Positions 21,228-22,997 of a DNA stretch of 22,997 nt are shown here, one piece after another. The notes under the pieces are model-generated. The model saw nothing but the letters and a program-made list of their open reading frames with translations, ran no database searches and was not told the origin of the DNA. Where the stretch lies: positions 1 through 22,997 of the forward strand of contig DASUFF010000034.1 in assembly GCA_036274695.1 (NCBI GenBank), in the 5' to 3' direction. The translations under genes were made by a program, and so were the position numbers. The DNA is from DASUFF01 sp036274695. GTDB lineage: Bacteria > UBA10199 > JACPAL01 > GCA-016699445. Within the stretch, counting starts at the first letter, position 1. Each line of letters starts with the position of its first letter.

Positions 21228-22266
21228 CGTAAGCGAGCGGGTCGACGGTCACCAGCCGCCGGAGAATCTTTCCGAGCGGGTTATAGAACCACCACAAAGG
21301 CCCTCTGTTCCGGGTCAGGGCTTCGACCGACGCCCGATGCCGTCCGATCTCGTCCTCCGTCAGGGATTTTGGATCCGCGGCCAGCGCCTCCAGGCGCCGG
21401 AAATAGTCGTTGGTGTCCTTCCGGTACGCTGCCCGGTTGAAGATGATTCGGAACCAAAGCCCGCGGCCCGCTTGTTTCTGCTCCGCCTCGAGGGATTCGG
21501 CGGCGGCCAGGCCGTGCAGATATTCGGCGACCATGGCCCGCCGGAAGGTGACCTTCGCCGGATCGAATTCGGCCATCGCCGCCTTCATTTCCTCTTTCAA
21601 CGCGGCGGGCGCGGGGAGCCCGAGGAGTTTGCACGAAAAGAACAGGTCGCTCTTCACGTCGGCCATGGCCACCAAGTGGCTGATCATCCCCCGGGCCGCG
21701 GAGAGGTGCGAGAGGTCCTGGCGGTACTGGCGGATCCAAGTCCGATAAGCCTCCGCGACGTCCCCTCCCGCCGCCAAGTCCGCCATCGTCAGAACGCCCA
21801 CCTTGTGAAGCCCCAGAAGCGAAATCCAAGGCGCGCTCTGTTCACCAAGACGCAGGGGGTCGCGGTCGATCATTTGGGGAAATTCCAGAAGGGCTCGATA
21901 GCCCTCGACGGTCGCACGGCGGTCCTTCAGGAACGCGGCCAGCCGCGGGCGGCGTCTCTTCACCTCCGTCCAAAAGGCGTCGGCGTCTTTCATGGAAGGA
22001 ACGGCATCGAGCTCGTAAAGGAACAGCAAGGTCTCCGGAAGGTCCTCGACGTCCCAGGAATCCAGCGTGTCGCCGTCCTGCCGGGCCTTCACGAGAAAAT
22101 AGTAGCCGTTCTTGTCCTTTTCCTCCGTTACCGCGACGGACAGGTCCGCCTCCGTCCAGAGCGGCGGCTCGACCGGACGGGGCCAGAGGTTCACCCCGAG
22201 CCAGGAGCCGGCGAGCAGCACGAAGAAGACGAAGAGGGCCAGAACGATTTTTGGAAATTTTTTCAT
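21145..22266 (-). CDS. Membrane-anchored protein of unknown function
   Basis: The 373-residue product has an N-terminal anchor (MKKFPKIVLALFVFFVLLAG then SWLGVNLW, 1-28) and a large extracytoplasmic, helix-rich body (RRPRLAAFLKDRRATVEGYR, YRTWIRQYRQDLSHLSAARG, LHGLAAAESLEAEQKQAGRG). Toward the end are LWWFYNPLGKILRRL and DPLAYVKEFADSKEEIRRM. The sequence is typical of uncharacterised proteins annotated near secreted delta-proteobacterial genes, but I assign no family. The ATG at 22266 follows the upstream propeller gene's TGA by 5 bases, so the two are very likely one operon; the ribosome site is weak. The last 83 bp overlap DUF4126 tail to tail. Confidence 0.82.
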   Translation of the reverse strand: MKKFPKIVLALFVFFVLLAGSWLGVNLWPRPVEPPLWTEADLSVAVTEEKDKNGYYFLVKARQDGDTLDSWDVEDLPETLLFLYELDAVPSMKDADAFWTEVKRRRPRLAAFLKDRRATVEGYRALLEFPQMIDRDPLRLGEQSAPWISLLGLHKVGVLTMADLAAGGDVAEAYRTWIRQYRQDLSHLSAARGMISHLVAMADVKSDLFFSCKLLGLPAPAALKEEMKAAMAEFDPAKVTFRRAMVAEYLHGLAAAESLEAEQKQAGRGLWFRIIFNRAAYRKDTNDYFRRLEALAADPKSLTEDEIGRHRASVEALTRNRGPLWWFYNPLGKILRRLVTVDPLAYVKEFADSKEEIRRMTDGTVWPPCSAQP

Positions 22267-22271
22267 AAGCG

Positions 22272-22997
22272 TCAGCGTCCGGTTAAGGCTTTTGCGTTTT
22301 TCCCCTCGGCGTCCATGATCCAGAGACGGTCGGCGGAGCCGTCGAGGAATCCGACCGTATGCCGGGAAAAGGCGATGAGTTTCCCGTCCGGCGACCAGCG
22401 GGGGTCGCGCGAGGCCTCCTCCTTCACATCCTGCGTCAACGGACTCTGGGCGTTGGCGTCCCGGTCATAGAGCCAGAGCGTTTCCCTCCCCTTTTGCTTT
22501 CTCAGGGGCGAATCGAAGGATTCGCAGAGAAATTTCCGTCCGTCGGGCGAAATCTCCAGTCCGCGCAGGCAATGAAGCACGGGCAGGTCCCGGGAAAGCG
22601 GGCTCCGTTCGGCGCCGTCGTCGTTCAGGACCCAGTAATAACCGAGCTCGGGGAGGCTGCCTTCGTCCTTTCCTGGCGCGTGAAAGACGATCCCCTTACC
22701 GCCGGGCAGCCATTCCGCCGAAGAGGGTGAAGTATCCGGGTCTTCGAACCTTGCGACGACCCGCGGGTTCGACCCGTCGGCATCCATGATCCAAAGATTG
22801 AGGGCGTCTTCCTCATTGATGGTGTCCGAACCGTCCAGGGCTCTTAAGGAGAGAAACAAAATCCGCGACCCGTCCGGAGACCACTCGGCCCCGCCGCAAT
22901 CCGTATTGGGCCGTGTCATCCGCGTGAGCGGCTTGGCGGCGCTTCCGTCGGCCGCGGCGGTCCAAATGTTTTCGATGCGGGAGTCTTTGCGGGACGT
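22272..22997 (-). CDS. TolB-like PD40/WD40-type beta-propeller protein, N-terminus beyond the window
   Basis: The frame is open to the window edge; 241 C-terminal residues are visible. PD40-type repeats are clear: AEWSPDGSRILFLS, AEWLPGGKGIVFHA, LEISPDGRKFLCES and PRWSPDGKLIAFSR, each preceded or followed by a LWIMDADGSN-type strand (LWIMDADGSN, YWVLNDDGAE, LWLYDRDANA, LWIMDAEGKN), plus a partial IWTAAADGSA at the edge. That makes at least four blades. Such propellers are usually periplasmic or secreted and act in protein binding, as in TolB, or as parts of peptidases; the missing N-terminus prevents a choice. It is upstream of, and probably co-transcribed with, the anchored protein gene 5 bases further on. 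Confidence 0.92.
   Translation of the reverse strand, partial: TSRKDSRIENIWTAAADGSAAKPLTRMTRPNTDCGGAEWSPDGSRILFLSLRALDGSDTINEEDALNLWIMDADGSNPRVVARFEDPDTSPSSAEWLPGGKGIVFHAPGKDEGSLPELGYYWVLNDDGAERSPLSRDLPVLHCLRGLEISPDGRKFLCESFDSPLRKQKGRETLWLYDRDANAQSPLTQDVKEEASRDPRWSPDGKLIAFSRHTVGFLDGSADRLWIMDAEGKNAKALTGR

Overview
The window reads as chromosomal DNA of a high-GC Gram-negative environmental bacterium. The evidence is the many short genes with Sec signal peptides or lipoprotein-type leaders, AGGAGG-type ribosome binding sites, and families frequent in delta-proteobacterial and related candidate lineages (SBBP-repeat surface proteins, FHA + DUF4388 proteins, DUF4126, a TolB-like propeller). The lineage is an inference; there is no rRNA or marker gene to fix it. 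No tRNA, rRNA, CRISPR array, insertion sequence, phage gene or recognised defence locus was found.

Layout. 1-2081 (-): an incomplete SBBP-repeat exported protein with seven ~200-bp repeats. 2082-2462: a spacer holding a decayed VOC/glyoxalase gene. 2463-4749 (+): a zinc-ribbon metallopeptidase, then a lipoprotein. 4886-7321 (+): a DUF2306 membrane protein fused in frame to (or overlapping) a secreted domain, a small periplasmic protein, and a family I inorganic pyrophosphatase. 7338-12601: an uncharacterised gene (-), a secreted protein (+), then a minus-strand run of a four-helix membrane protein, DUF5996, a helical protein, an unknown protein and DUF1304, interrupted by a GST gene remnant at about 11345-11443. 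12643-16838: a Cys-rich lipoprotein (-), a 45-residue secreted miniprotein (+) with a strong intrinsic terminator, a membrane-anchored protein (+), a periplasmic protein (-), a duplicated membrane protein (+) and an FHA-DUF4388 regulator (-). 16978-21227 (+): zinc alcohol dehydrogenase, a 696-residue SPFH/flotillin-like protein, a Met/Cys-rich Spy/CpxP-like protein and DUF4126, closely spaced and probably one operon. 21145-22997 (-): an anchored unknown protein behind a partial PD40/TolB-like propeller.

How the genes fit together. Most products are envelope-located. The most system-like unit is the 16978-21227 run, which could serve membrane organisation and envelope or metal stress. The rest looks like loosely packed housekeeping and lineage-specific genes. 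Several convergent pairs end within a few bases of each other or overlap. Two spacers hold short gene-family remnants (VOC and GST), showing small deletions and gene loss. I see no complete novel system. The items most worth checking are the in-frame internal start at 5531, the 45-residue miniprotein, the two remnants, and the SPFH-centred operon.
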